Positions 9,091-17,970 of a stretch of 64,000 nucleotides of DNA are shown here, in pieces. Origin of the DNA: Phycisphaerae bacterium (lineage in GTDB: Bacteria; Planctomycetota; Phycisphaerae; Tepidisphaerales; Tepidisphaeraceae); contig JAICIO010000002.1 in NCBI GenBank assembly GCA_025924315.1, forward strand, positions 114,757 through 178,756, written 5' to 3'. A program made the translations under genes and the position numbers. The notes under the pieces were generated by a model that was given only the letters and a program-made list of their open reading frames with translations, ran no database searches and was not told the DNA's origin. The first letter of the stretch is position 1, and the number at the start of each line of letters is the position of its first letter.

Positions 9091-10083
9091 TCACACCGAT
9101 TCCACCTTCACCACCCGCCCCTCTCGCACGGACTGCTGAATCGCCACTGCCACCGCGATTGCTCGAGCGCCGTCTTCGACGGTCGCTCGCGGCGGGCGAT
9201 TGTTCTGAATTGCATCCGCGAGATCGACAACCTCCGGCTCGTACGGATGACCTTCGACTTGCGCGACCGGCAGCGGCGACCATTCTTCCTTCCCGCGCGG
9301 CGCAAATTGATCGCGGACGACTGTCGCTTTCGTGCCATACGCGCTGAGGTTGTACAGCTTGGGCATCGGCCCGCTCGGCGCGTACGCGCTCGTGCATTTT
9401 CCGATCGCGCCGCTGGCGAATTTCAAAATCGCGACGGCGCAGTCGTCTTCTTTCATCTCGGGAAACGCGAGGTGATTGCTCATTGCCTGCACCTCGGCGA
9501 TCGGCCCCGCCCACCACTGCATGATGTCGATCGGATGACACCCGCCGCCGATCATCGGCACCTCGGCCTCCAAGTTCCACCCTTTCTGCCAGCGGAGATC
9601 GTGAATGTAGTCGCCTTCGAGATAGAACAGTTTGCCAAGTTCGCCCGCATCGATGCGGCGCTTCACTTCGACGAACACCGGATTGAACCGCAGCACGTGG
9701 CCGCACATCGCTTTGACGCCTTGCTTCGCAACGCGGCGGTACGCTTCGACGATTCTGCGACAGTCATCGAGATTATTCCCGAGCGGCTTCTCGCAGAAGA
9801 GATGCTTGCCGCGGTTCAGCGCTTCGACCGCGGGCTCGACATGCAAATGATCGGGCGTGTGCACCGAGACGAGGTCGAGTTGCTCTCGGTCGAGCATCTC
9901 GCGAAAGTTGGTGTAGACGCGATCGACGCCATGCTCCGCCGCGACGGTTCGGGCTCGCGATTCGTTCACATCGCAGATCGCGACGAGATTCATCGGCGCA
10001 GTCGTTTTGTACGCGCGCGTGAAGGCAGCGCCGTTCTTTCCGACACCGATCTGAGCGACTCGGATTGCTCGCTGCTCGCTCAT
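9091..10083 (-). CDS. Gfo/Idh/MocA-family NAD(P)-dependent oxidoreductase
   Basis: 330 aa, the usual family length. The N-terminal Rossmann domain has GVGKNG near residue 14 and ends with the family motif EKPLG (about residue 99), whose Lys takes part in catalysis. The C-terminal half is the alpha/beta substrate domain, with GGGCHPID near residue 180 in place of the common G..D..H. No Tat or Sec signal, so cytosolic. The start overlaps the stop of the upstream epimerase gene by 4 nt (ATGA), so the two are translationally coupled. Sugar or inositol oxidation is likely; the substrate is not determined. Confidence 0.88.
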   Translation of the reverse strand: MSEQRAIRVAQIGVGKNGAAFTRAYKTTAPMNLVAICDVNESRARTVAAEHGVDRVYTNFREMLDREQLDLVSVHTPDHLHVEPAVEALNRGKHLFCEKPLGNNLDDCRRIVEAYRRVAKQGVKAMCGHVLRFNPVFVEVKRRIDAGELGKLFYLEGDYIHDLRWQKGWNLEAEVPMIGGGCHPIDIMQWWAGPIAEVQAMSNHLAFPEMKEDDCAVAILKFASGAIGKCTSAYAPSGPMPKLYNLSAYGTKATVVRDQFAPRGKEEWSPLPVAQVEGHPYEPEVVDLADAIQNNRPPRATVEDGARAIAVAVAIQQSVREGRVVKVESV

Positions 10084-10946
10084 GGCTGTTCCCGCCAGCC
10101 GTGAAGTTTAAGAAACGCGTCGAAGCTCGATTCCGGCTGCCAACCGAGTGCCTGCTTCGCCCGATCGATGCGCGTGACGGGCCAGAAGAATTTATGCTCG
10201 GGCTCCAGCTTCAACTGCTTGAGAATCGGCGAACACCCCGGCCAATGCCGCTCCAGCACCGCCCACGGATCCTTCGCCGCATCGAAAATGTCCGCCTGCG
10301 TCAGCGGCGTTTCCGGACCGAGGTTCAGTTGCACGTCGCGCAGTCCCGGCCTGGTCGCCGCAAGTAAATTTGCCCGCGCCGCATCGACGGCGGTGACGTA
10401 ACGACACAGCAGCAGCAGCCCAAGCTCGTTAATCCCCTCGTCGCCGAAACCCATGTAGCGCAATTGCACCGATTCCAACTGATCCGTCCGCGCGTACATG
10501 CTGCCAAGCTCTTCAATCATGAGTTTCGAGGTGGGATAGATCCACGTCGGTCGCGGCGGGAGCGATTCATCGATGATCGCATTCCCATACGCCTGCCAAT
10601 CGACACCGACGTATACCTCCATCGTGCTCGAGAAAACGCACCGGCGGATGCCGTTCCGGATCGCGGCGTTGTAGAGATACTCGGCCGACAGAATATTCGT
10701 CCGCAGAAACTCCGCGTTCGTCGCCTTCCCGTACTGCGCCCCATGCATCGCGGCGGTGTGAATGATGCAGTCGCAACCCTCCGCCGCGCGAAGCACCGCA
10801 TCCGGATCGGTGATATCGGCGCGAACTCCGCCGTGTGCGACGACTTCGTCGGACGTGTCGAACAAAACAAACTGATGTTCGCTCCCGCCAACTCGGCGAA
10901 TCGCGCGACCAAGCCGTCCGTTCGCACCGGTCAAAAGAATCTTCAT
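10080..10946 (-). CDS. NAD-dependent epimerase/dehydratase (extended SDR)
   Basis: About 288 aa from MKILLTGANGRLG at 10946; an ATG six codons upstream at 10964 is equally possible. Earlier in-frame codons fall inside a dispersed palindrome and are not credible. The glycine-rich TGANGRLG binds NAD. The active-site pair appears as WIYPTSK (YxxxK, about residue 138), with SST before it. It probably acts on a sugar or sugar-acid together with the coupled Gfo/Idh/MocA enzyme. It resembles uronate-dehydrogenase-type SDRs, but that identity is not certain. Confidence 0.82.
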   Translation of the reverse strand: MKILLTGANGRLGRAIRRVGGSEHQFVLFDTSDEVVAHGGVRADITDPDAVLRAAEGCDCIIHTAAMHGAQYGKATNAEFLRTNILSAEYLYNAAIRNGIRRCVFSSTMEVYVGVDWQAYGNAIIDESLPPRPTWIYPTSKLMIEELGSMYARTDQLESVQLRYMGFGDEGINELGLLLLCRYVTAVDAARANLLAATRPGLRDVQLNLGPETPLTQADIFDAAKDPWAVLERHWPGCSPILKQLKLEPEHKFFWPVTRIDRAKQALGWQPESSFDAFLKLHGWREQP

Positions 10947-10985
10947 GTTCTCGATGATCGTCATTTCCCGCGCGCGTGCCAATTC

Positions 10986-11064
10986 GTCATCCTGAGCGAA
11001 GCGAAGGATCTCCATATCCAAGCACGTTCTCGATCCCGAGATCCTTCGCTTCGCTCAGGATGAC
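10986..11064. repeat. Inverted repeat in a divergent promoter region (GTCATCCTGAGCGAAGCGAAGGATCTC)
   Basis: GTCATCCTGAGCGAAGCGAAGGATCT (from 10986) is matched by the inverted arm AGATCCTTCGCTTCGCTCAGGATGAC ending at 11064, with about 25 nt between them. It fills most of the space between the epimerase (minus) and the enolase-superfamily gene (plus), so both promoters must overlap or flank it. CGAAGCGAAGGATCTC palindromes of this kind are dispersed in many genomes. Confidence 0.85.
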
Positions 11065-11099
11065 ATTGCTGGAGAACCCAGACGCGCTATATTGATCGC

Positions 11100-12260
11100 A
11101 TGCCCCGCTCGCTCCGCATTACGAAAATCGCCGCCACGCCCGTCGTCGTCCCTTCGCGGGCGGACAGCATCATGTCGCCCGAACTTGAGGACGACTGGAG
11201 CAAATCGCCCGGCATCGGCAAATCGACAGGCCTGAGCACCGCGAAGCTCGCGGAGTTGCCAAAGTACATCCTTCGCGTCGAAACGGATGGCGGCGTCAAA
11301 GGCTTCGGCGAAACGTATCGCGATGTGAGTGTCGACAATCTGCGGCGTAACGCGCGAGCCCTCATCGGCAATGACGCGCTCGACCTGCAGTGGTCCGCCC
11401 TTCCGATCCCGCACGATCGCGAATACGACGGCTTCGAGCTGGCGATTTACGATCTCGCCGGAAAGGCGCTCGAGCTCCCCGTCTACCAATTGCTCGGCGG
11501 ACGCTGTCGCGATCGCGTTGAGTGCAGCATGTGGACCGGCCGGCGCACGCCGGGCGATGCGGGACGAAAAGCGTTCGAAGGGATGCAACGCGGGTTCGAC
11601 ACGATCAAGTTCAAGTGCAACCAGCACGACAACGTCTCCGCCTGGGCCCGCGAAGTGCAGACCCGCTGCGGGCCGGACATGAAGATGATCTTCGATCCGA
11701 ATCAGCGATGGGATCCGTACGACTTCGCGGCGGAGGAAATGCAGAAGCTCAAGCGCGGCGGATTCAACGTGCTCGGCATCGAAGATCCGGTCGATCGCAA
11801 AAAGCTTACCGATTATCGAAAGCTCCGAGAAATCGGTTTAAACGTCGTGCTCCACGTTGCGCTGCCCTACTGCGCGTACGGCCAGCGCGCCGAAGATGCA
11901 CTCGCGGGACTGAAGGAAGACGCCCTCGACGCATTCAATTTCAACGGTGGGATGGCGAAGTTTGTGGAGCTCGCGAACATCGCTCATCTCGCAAACAAAC
12001 CATGCTGGCACGGCAGCGAAGTCGATCTCGGCTTGCTCGAAGCGGGTTACGTTCATGCGAGTGCCGCAGCGCCGGCCTGCACCTGGCCGAGCGATATCTT
12101 CGGCCGGCTTGTCCGCGAGCACGATCTTCTGAAATCGCCGCTGACGTTCGACGGCAAAAACATTCGCGTTCCGACGAAGCCAGGGCTCGGCGTCGATCTC
12201 GATGAATCCGCGATCGAAACATATCGCGTCGCAGCAGGTATTGATTTGGAGGCAACGTGA
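11100..12260 (+). CDS. Mandelate racemase/muconate lactonizing enzyme (enolase superfamily)
   Basis: 386 aa. The N-terminal capping domain runs to about residue 125. The barrel carries TIKFKCN (KxK, general base lysine, about residue 164), FDPNQRW (first metal Asp, about 196) and GIEDP (second metal Glu, about 223). WHGSEVDLG (about 303) may supply the barrel-end His. The family abstracts the alpha-proton of a carboxylate, so sugar-acid dehydration (galactonate, fuconate or similar) is most likely. The third metal ligand is not obvious by eye. Its last codons overlap the RidA start (GTGA), which makes it the first gene of a three-gene operon. Confidence 0.85.
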   Translation: MPRSLRITKIAATPVVVPSRADSIMSPELEDDWSKSPGIGKSTGLSTAKLAELPKYILRVETDGGVKGFGETYRDVSVDNLRRNARALIGNDALDLQWSALPIPHDREYDGFELAIYDLAGKALELPVYQLLGGRCRDRVECSMWTGRRTPGDAGRKAFEGMQRGFDTIKFKCNQHDNVSAWAREVQTRCGPDMKMIFDPNQRWDPYDFAAEEMQKLKRGGFNVLGIEDPVDRKKLTDYRKLREIGLNVVLHVALPYCAYGQRAEDALAGLKEDALDAFNFNGGMAKFVELANIAHLANKPCWHGSEVDLGLLEAGYVHASAAAPACTWPSDIFGRLVREHDLLKSPLTFDGKNIRVPTKPGLGVDLDESAIETYRVAAGIDLEAT

Positions 12261-12649
12261 AGAAAGAACCGATTTATCCCGGCAAAGACAACGCGACGGG
12301 CGCTTACACGCCGGGCATCGTCGTGGGTGAAACCGTTTACGTTTCCGGCCAGGGGCCGCTCGATCCCGCGACAGGCAAGCTCATCGGCACGACGATCGAA
12401 GAGCAGACGCGCGTCACGCTCGAGAATATCAAACGCATTCTCACAACCGCGGGCTGCGGAATGGACGATTGCGTGAAGCTCAGCGCGCATCTGGCGAACA
12501 TCGACGACTTTCCGCGATACAACGAGGTCTATCGCTCGTTCTTTACGAAGCCATATCCCGCGCGCACGACAGTGGGATCGGTGCTCAGCCGCGGAATGCT
12601 CGTCGAAATCGACGCGATCGCGGTGCGTGGCAGCGGCAAACGCGAATGA
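12257..12649 (+). CDS. RidA/YjgF-family enamine/imine deaminase
   Basis: 130 aa, family length. GTG start overlapping the previous stop (GTGA), with GGAGG at 12248-12252. VYVSGQGPLDPATGKLIG and PYPARTTVG are the family blocks; the Arg in PARTT is the substrate carboxylate ligand, and VEIDAIA closes the fold. RidA proteins hydrolyse reactive enamine/imine intermediates. Next to an enolase-superfamily dehydratase it may clear an enol or imine product, which is inference. Confidence 0.9.
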   Translation: MKKEPIYPGKDNATGAYTPGIVVGETVYVSGQGPLDPATGKLIGTTIEEQTRVTLENIKRILTTAGCGMDDCVKLSAHLANIDDFPRYNEVYRSFFTKPYPARTTVGSVLSRGMLVEIDAIAVRGSGKRE

Positions 12650-13632
12650 CGCAAGTGAACGTCATCCTCTGGAAGCAGCGCGGCGGGCAGGTCGCGGGGA
12701 CGGGGATCGTTCGTGAGTTGCTTGAGTCGCTTGGATGTTCAACTCGTCTGATCGTCACATCCGAGCAAGAGCCGAATGAGTCGCTGCGCGCGGATGTGAA
12801 TCTGTTCAGCTCCGAAGTTCATTCTGATTGGCTGACGCTGGCGAAGAAGAATGTGCTGCTGGCGAATCACGAGCAGGATGTGCGGCAGTCGTTCACTCCA
12901 CCGAGTGATCGCAGTCATGTGGAGAAGGACGATCAGGTCGAGCTGCTGCGGAAGCTCGATCGGATTTTCGCGAAGTCGCGATACGGCGAGAAGGTGTATC
13001 GTGACCTCGGGCTGCGCGTTACGTATGTCGGCTTCACATCACGCGATCGATTGCTGCCGGACGTTGAGCGAAGCGACCGCGAGCGGCTGTTTTTGATTGG
13101 CGACAATCATCGCAACAAGGACTGGCCGACCGTCATGCAGGTTTGGGAGGAGAATCCCGCATTACCGTTGCTTCACGTTGTCACCTCGCGCGGTCCGCGG
13201 GAGATGGCGTTTCCGGCGCTACCGAACGTTCGTTACCACTTTCAACACCTGAGCGACGACGAAGTGCGGATTCTGCAGAACCGCTGCCGCGTGCACGTAT
13301 GCGCGACGCGGATGGAGGGCTGGGGACACGCAATCGTCGAGGGCATGAGTTGCGGCGCAGTGGTGCTGACCACCGACGCCCCGCCGATGAACGAGCACAT
13401 CGATGGCCGAAACGGCGTGCTGTTCGCAGCGGAATCGCGCTCGCCGCATAATCTCGATTGGTGCTGGAAGATCAGCGAGCGGTCTCTGGCCGCTGCCGCG
13501 CGAGGCGTGATGGAGATGCCGGAGGAGATGAAGCGGAAGATCGGCGCGAATGCCCGTGCGTATTTCGAACGAACGGCCAACGATTTTCCAGTTCGATTCC
13601 AGGAAGCGTGGAATCAACTTCTGCACGCGTAG
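12646..13632 (+). CDS. Glycosyltransferase, GT-B fold (GT4-like)
   Basis: About 328 aa. The ATG at 12646 overlaps the RidA stop by 4 nt (ATGA). The C-terminal nucleotide-sugar domain has EGWGHAIVEGMSCGAVVLTT, the E-x7-E pattern of GT4 enzymes, followed by NGVLF. There is no signal or membrane segment, so it is cytosolic or peripheral. Its link to the two upstream catabolic genes is unclear despite the coupling. The stop codon TAG (13630-13632) is part of the flanking REPIN-like element, so the original C-terminus may have been altered by its insertion. Confidence 0.82.
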   Translation: MTQVNVILWKQRGGQVAGTGIVRELLESLGCSTRLIVTSEQEPNESLRADVNLFSSEVHSDWLTLAKKNVLLANHEQDVRQSFTPPSDRSHVEKDDQVELLRKLDRIFAKSRYGEKVYRDLGLRVTYVGFTSRDRLLPDVERSDRERLFLIGDNHRNKDWPTVMQVWEENPALPLLHVVTSRGPREMAFPALPNVRYHFQHLSDDEVRILQNRCRVHVCATRMEGWGHAIVEGMSCGAVVLTTDAPPMNEHIDGRNGVLFAAESRSPHNLDWCWKISERSLAAAARGVMEMPEEMKRKIGANARAYFERTANDFPVRFQEAWNQLLHA

Positions 13633-13708
13633 GGGTCCGCTTCAGCGGACCGCGTTATTTCTTCCGGTTCAAAAAGCTGAGTAACCGGTCCGCTGAAGCG
13701 GGCCCTAC
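13629..13708. repeat. REPIN-like element, copy 2
   Basis: Inverted halves GTAGGGGTCCGCTTCAGCGGACC and GGTCCGCTGAAGCGGGCCCTAC. One extra G in the left half and a GGGCCC change in the right make it less perfect than the others. It supplies the stop codon of the glycosyltransferase gene and lies between convergent genes. Confidence 0.9.
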
Positions 13709-14010
13709 AAATCCGCCCATTTTTCCGCGGAAATCCGAGTGATCGCATGGTATGAGGTGGTTGTCGAGGCAATGTTGCTTGCGGGCCTCGGTTGACGCTG
13801 GTTTACCGCTGTTGACCAGATGTGCGAAATGCGGAACGAACCCACCGCGTTCTCTCAAGCCGAAACGTCGTGTGTAGGGTGTTCGCTTCAGCACACCATT
13901 CTTTCGCCTTCGAATGACCGCGCAGTTGGTTGACACAAGTTGTCAAAAGTTGACGAAAGTTGACGCTTGTTTACCGCGAAAGGAGGTTCGCGAAACGAAC
14001 CCAAACGCGT
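13709..14010. repeat. Intergenic region with a duplicated GTTGACGCT-GTTTACCGC module and a half REPIN
   Basis: About 300 non-coding nt. GTTGACGCTGGTTTACCGC (13791) recurs as GTTGACGCTTGTTTACCGC (13959). Each is followed by a similar tail (GCGGAACGAACCCACCGCGTTC and GCGAAACGAACCCAAACGCGTTC), which indicates a degenerate tandem duplication with a period of about 168 nt. GTTGAC also occurs at 13811, 13929, 13949 and 14024. A single REP half, GTAGGGTGTTCGCTTCAGCACACC, lies at 13874. Confidence 0.7.
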
Positions 14011-15309
14011 TCAAAGGCCCGCGGTTGACAGACTGTCGGGCGACGCGATCGCCTGGCCATCGAAGATCACGGTTTTCTCGCGCATTAGGTTCGCGACCGA
14101 CTTCGACGGATCGTGTCGCGTGAGGATGAACCGCGAGCGATGGCCAGGTGCGACTCGGCCAATCTTTTCGGGGAAGGCCAATGTATCGGCACTTCTGCTC
14201 GTCGCGCTTTGAAGCACTGCCATGGGTGAGAGCCCGGCGCGTTCCATCTGCTGGAGCTCTTGAAGGAAGCCAATGCCGTGCGGAACGCCGCACGAACCCG
14301 CGTCGCTTCCGGCGACGATCGTCACGCCCATCTCGTGTGCCTTGCGCAGCATCGTCTGGTGTGACTCGATGATCCGCTTGAGGTGCCCCACCACCACATC
14401 GTCCCAACCGAGATCCTTCGCGCGGTCGATCTGAAGTTGCACCGGCGCGAAGGTCGGGACCCACGCAATCTTTCGATCGCGCATCTTTTTCAATTGTTCT
14501 TCGGTGATGAAGAAACCATGCTCGACCGTGTTCACCCCGCCTTCGATCGAGTGCTCGACGCCTTCAGTGCCGGAGGCGTGGGCGAAGGTTTGTCGCCCCT
14601 GCTGACGCGCGGCTTCGACGATCGCTTTCACTTCTTCGATCGGCATCTGTGGAGGCGTGGTGACGCGGCCTTCTTTGAAGTTGATGATCCCGCTGACGAG
14701 GAGCTTGATGCGGTCCGCGCCCGCCTGGACTCTCGCGAGGACGCACGCCGCGGGCGAGGCGTGGTTCTCGATCGGCTCGCCCATGAACGCGCCGTAGCGG
14801 CCTTTGTGATGAATCGCGGGGCCGGGGCTGTCGATGTACGGCGCGCTGCTCAGCTTGCCGACGTGATGTTTCGCTTCGCTGGCAAGGGCGAGGCCGACGC
14901 CGTGCTTGTCGCCCGCGTCGCGGATCGTGCCGATGCCGCATTGGAGGATCTTTCGCGTGCGCGCTTTGGCGCGTTCGAGAAACATCGCGGGCGGTTGCTT
15001 GAGGTATTGCTCGCGCTCGCCGAAATCGACTGGAGCGCCTTCGAGGAAGGCGTGCGAATGTGCTTCGATCAGACACGGGAGGAGCGTGTAATCGTCGAAG
15101 CTTGCGTCCGGTTCCTTCTGATCGGGCTTGAGGATCTGCGAAACCGGCAAGCGGTCGGCCGCATGAAGGATCACTCGGGCGTTGAAAACGATGTGCGCGT
15201 CGCGGATCGGCGCATTCGATTCGCCGTCGATGAGCTGTCCGACGCGGATCCAAACCGGTCGCTCTTGCGACTGGGCGGCGAGATGTTCGAGGGTTTGGAG
15301 ATCAGTCAT
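14011..15309 (-). CDS. Metal-dependent amidohydrolase (imidazolonepropionase/prolidase-like)
   Basis: About 432 aa from MTDLQTLEHL at 15309; translation from further upstream would read antisense to the next gene and is rejected. EAHSHAFLEG (HxH metal pair, about residue 83), THAS (His of HASGTEG), VEHGFF (His) and AGSDAG (Asp) give the full amidohydrolase set. It overlaps the pterin methyltransferase gene by 8 nt and is the third gene of the MTHFR operon. In that setting it may release an amine or methyl-bearing substrate for the C1 pathway, but this is inference. No signal peptide. Confidence 0.82.
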   Translation of the reverse strand: MTDLQTLEHLAAQSQERPVWIRVGQLIDGESNAPIRDAHIVFNARVILHAADRLPVSQILKPDQKEPDASFDDYTLLPCLIEAHSHAFLEGAPVDFGEREQYLKQPPAMFLERAKARTRKILQCGIGTIRDAGDKHGVGLALASEAKHHVGKLSSAPYIDSPGPAIHHKGRYGAFMGEPIENHASPAACVLARVQAGADRIKLLVSGIINFKEGRVTTPPQMPIEEVKAIVEAARQQGRQTFAHASGTEGVEHSIEGGVNTVEHGFFITEEQLKKMRDRKIAWVPTFAPVQLQIDRAKDLGWDDVVVGHLKRIIESHQTMLRKAHEMGVTIVAGSDAGSCGVPHGIGFLQELQQMERAGLSPMAVLQSATSRSADTLAFPEKIGRVAPGHRSRFILTRHDPSKSVANLMREKTVIFDGQAIASPDSLSTAGL

Positions 15310-16261
15310 GGTGGCTGAACATCTCGATAATGGTCGCGGCCTGGCGAAAGCCGGCCTCTTCCTGCGTTTCGCCGTCCTGTGGTCGCCCGGCTTCGAGCGC
15401 CTTCTTGATGCCGAGCACGTGCTTGTCGTCTTGATCAAGCGTGTGAAGCTTCTTCTCGGGGTTGCCCAGGACGAAGTCGAGCCCGGCTTCGGTGGCGATT
15501 GTGAGATAGGCGCTTTCCACTTGCTCGCGCATTTCTTTCGGCATGCCGAACGAGAAATTCGTGAGGCCGACGGAGATGTGCACATCGTGCAGATCCGGAT
15601 TGGCACGAATCATCCGCATGGCGTCGAGGCCCATGTTCACCAGGCCGTAGGTGTCGGCCCCGACGGGCGCGAGGCCTGGGTCAATGATGATCTGGTCGTT
15701 CGTGCGGTTCGACTTCTCGCGAAGGAGGTGGACGAGTTCCTGCGTTGCGCCGTAGACGTCGTCGGCAGAGAGACACTGCGCCCCCCCGCCTTGGACGAAT
15801 TTCTCCGATGCCATCGCGATGGCCATCGTGTCATGCTCTTTCACGAGCGAGAGCATCTCGTCGAGGTTGTGGCGCGATGCGGCGACGGAGTTCAGAATCG
15901 GCCGGCCGGATTTCGAGCGATCGTAGATCGCCAGACATCGGCGATGAAACTCGACCGCAGGGTTGTCGAACGCGATCGGCACGCGGGTGACTTCCTGGAT
16001 CGCGGGGATGAGATCTGGCAACAGGTCGAACATCTCCTGCGGGGTGACGCGCATCGTCTGCGTGCCGTCGATGTTGAGCGTGATGAAGTCCGCGCCGAGA
16101 TCGGCCTGAAGCTTCGCGAGCTTCTGGTAGCCGGCGATGTCCTTGTCCCTCCACGCGCGAGCGGCGCGGGCGAAAGAATGGTTGATCAGCTCGCCGATGA
16201 GCCGGAAAGGTCGCGCATTGTGCGAACCAGGTTTGGTTGGGGTTGGACTCGCTTGGGTCAT
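15302..16261 (-). CDS. Stand-alone pterin-binding (methyl-THF:corrinoid) methyltransferase
   Basis: 319 aa with the dihydropteroate-synthase-like TIM barrel. Visible are RLIGELINHSF near the N-terminus, LGADFITLNIDG, FDNPAVE, ILNSVAA, IIIDPGLAPVG and VGLTNFSFGMP, the last like the corresponding loop of AcsE and MetH pterin domains. It should move the methyl group between methyl-THF and a cob(I)alamin protein, here most likely the corrinoid protein encoded across the divergent promoter. Its ATG overlaps the stop of the MTHFR gene by 4 nt. It corresponds to the middle module of MetH, or to methyltransferase II of O-demethylase systems. Confidence 0.88.
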   Translation of the reverse strand: MTQASPTPTKPGSHNARPFRLIGELINHSFARAARAWRDKDIAGYQKLAKLQADLGADFITLNIDGTQTMRVTPQEMFDLLPDLIPAIQEVTRVPIAFDNPAVEFHRRCLAIYDRSKSGRPILNSVAASRHNLDEMLSLVKEHDTMAIAMASEKFVQGGGAQCLSADDVYGATQELVHLLREKSNRTNDQIIIDPGLAPVGADTYGLVNMGLDAMRMIRANPDLHDVHISVGLTNFSFGMPKEMREQVESAYLTIATEAGLDFVLGNPEKKLHTLDQDDKHVLGIKKALEAGRPQDGETQEEAGFRQAATIIEMFSHHD

Positions 16262-17970
16262 GATGGTTCCCGTTCTGGTTTTTCGGAGGACGACGATGCG
16301 GCTACAGAGCCGAGTAGCCGCGGACGCAAGTCCGCGGGGATGTGCGCACGTCCCCGCGAACTTGCGTTCGCGGCTACGCGCTCGTTCGCGACCGGTTCGT
16401 GCTTTTCAAACGCGTCTGGTTTTTTGGAGGTGTGGTCACGTCCCAGGAACGCGTTGCCCCAGCTGCTCGTTCCGCGGAGTTGCTCGTCCTGGATGACCGG
16501 CGAGTGCACGAGCATTTCCTGCTCGCGGCCTTCGTATTTCAGGCGGTCGTACGCGCGCGCCCAGATGCACTCGAAGTCATAGACTTCGCATTTGCCGTCG
16601 CGCGTTCCGCCGCACGGGCCATTGCGCTGGTTCTTGGCGCACTGCGATTCGGGACAAAGAAACGCGATGTCGGGCAGCGAGCAATCGCCGCAGTCTTTGC
16701 AGCTGAACATCGCGGCCTTGCTGGCATGTTCGAGCACGCGCAGCGACCGCGGGCCCTGCATCGGATCGTTGGCATTCGAATAGATCTTCTGGCCGAGCTT
16801 GTAGAGCGTCGTGCCCGGCGTGAATGCGACGTCGTGCATCCACTTGCTGAACTTGTAGCCGAGCGTCACGTTGTGCGTCGGCTTGCGATGTTTGAGCGAC
16901 GCTTCGTAGCTCGGTGCGAGTCGCGATGCATCCGCCAATCCCGTCACTTCGTCCTTCGCGTAATAGTAGAACTCGCCTTGCTGCGGATGAATGATCTCAC
17001 GGGCGAATTGCTTCCAGTCGCCTTGGGAGAAAGTGGACTCGATGTCGAGAATCGCCTGCACGTCCTCCATCCGATGCACGCCGCCGAGATATCCGCCGGC
17101 GAATTTGAGTCCGCGGAAAATCGCAAGCTGCTTGGCGGCCAGTTCGAGGAACCACCGTTTGCCTTTGTCGGAGTCGCTCGCGTGCTTCTCACATTCGGCG
17201 AAGAGCGAATCGCTCACCACCACGCCGGGGATCGTTTTTGTCCGGAAGAACCGCGCGACGGCCGCTGTCAGGAGGAAGACATTTCCGATCAACGGGATGT
17301 GTCGCATTGCCCGGTTCTGCATGTAGCAGAGCAGCTCGTGGCTCTTGCGCGAGTCGAAGCCGATCTGTGCGATGATGAACTTCGCGCCGCACTGCACTTT
17401 CTTTTCCAGCTTGAGAAGCTGCGGGACGACTTCGTTTTCGTACTTCTTAAAGTTGGTCGCGACGGCGCCGGGAAAAAAACTGGTCGCGGCGAGGGTCTGC
17501 GATTGACCATTCGGCCGCACCTTTGGTCGCGACAGTCCGCGGTTCATTTCGTCGAGCATCGTGAGCAGGCCGATGGAATCGATATCGAACACCGGCTTGC
17601 CGCGGCCGTGATAACCCGCCGCGGGGTAATCGCCGCTTAAGGCGAGGATGTTGTGGAAACCTTCGCTCGCCAGTTCCCACGCGGCGCTCTCGAGGCCGTT
17701 GCGGTTGAAGTCCTTGCAGGAAAGGTGGATGAGGACTTCTTTGCCGGCGTAGAGGATCGGCTTACCGAGCGCCATCGGCGAAAGTTGGGGATTCCCACCG
17801 GCGTTGTCGGTGATGGAAACCCAGTCGATCTTGGGATGGTTGACGAGTTCGCTCGCGAAGGTGCGGGCCTGGATCGCGTGATGGTCCTCCATCGTCCCGC
17901 GCGTGGAGACCAATTCCACTCCGAGGAGGAATGAATTGGGGGTCGTTAATTTCTCCGCGAGCGAATACAT
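16258..17970 (-). CDS. Methylenetetrahydrofolate reductase fused to an MTHFR C-terminal Cys domain
   Basis: 570 aa. Residues 1 to about 300 are the flavin MetF barrel (GVELVSTRG, SITDNAGGNP, ALSGDYPAAG, KFIIAQIGFD). A C-terminal domain around residues 433-466 has a dense cysteine cluster (CKDCGDCS, then LCPESQC and GPCGG) as in MTHFR_C/MetV proteins of acetogens, where it usually sits in a separate or fused subunit. It interconverts methylene-THF and methyl-THF and heads the operon with the pterin methyltransferase. The last 40 or so residues are low-complexity and are encoded by a dispersed palindrome inserted in frame. A second, ordinary MetF lies at 50154. Confidence 0.87.
   Translation of the reverse strand: MYSLAEKLTTPNSFLLGVELVSTRGTMEDHHAIQARTFASELVNHPKIDWVSITDNAGGNPQLSPMALGKPILYAGKEVLIHLSCKDFNRNGLESAAWELASEGFHNILALSGDYPAAGYHGRGKPVFDIDSIGLLTMLDEMNRGLSRPKVRPNGQSQTLAATSFFPGAVATNFKKYENEVVPQLLKLEKKVQCGAKFIIAQIGFDSRKSHELLCYMQNRAMRHIPLIGNVFLLTAAVARFFRTKTIPGVVVSDSLFAECEKHASDSDKGKRWFLELAAKQLAIFRGLKFAGGYLGGVHRMEDVQAILDIESTFSQGDWKQFAREIIHPQQGEFYYYAKDEVTGLADASRLAPSYEASLKHRKPTHNVTLGYKFSKWMHDVAFTPGTTLYKLGQKIYSNANDPMQGPRSLRVLEHASKAAMFSCKDCGDCSLPDIAFLCPESQCAKNQRNGPCGGTRDGKCEVYDFECIWARAYDRLKYEGREQEMLVHSPVIQDEQLRGTSSWGNAFLGRDHTSKKPDAFEKHEPVANERVAANASSRGRAHIPADLRPRLLGSVAASSSSEKPEREPS
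16314..16377. repeat. Palindromic repeat inside the MTHFR coding region
   Basis: GTAGCCGCGGACGCAAGTCC.. pairs with ..ACTTGCGTTCGCGGCTAC across a 10-nt centre (TGTGCGCACG); about 25 of 27 arm positions match. It lies in frame near the 3' end of the MTHFR gene and encodes VAANASSRGRAHIP-type sequence. The reading frame and the coupled stop/start are preserved. Confidence 0.85.

Noticed and set aside
15310..15606. N-terminal extension of the amidohydrolase by 99 codons
   Set aside because: The extension is Ser/Arg-rich and read out of frame through the pterin methyltransferase gene; the ATG at 15309 starts the conserved part.
16342..17640. Plus-strand reading frame of 432 codons over the MTHFR gene
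   Set aside because: Antisense to clear MetF motifs, low-complexity Ala/Arg/Glu/Val composition and no ribosome-binding site.
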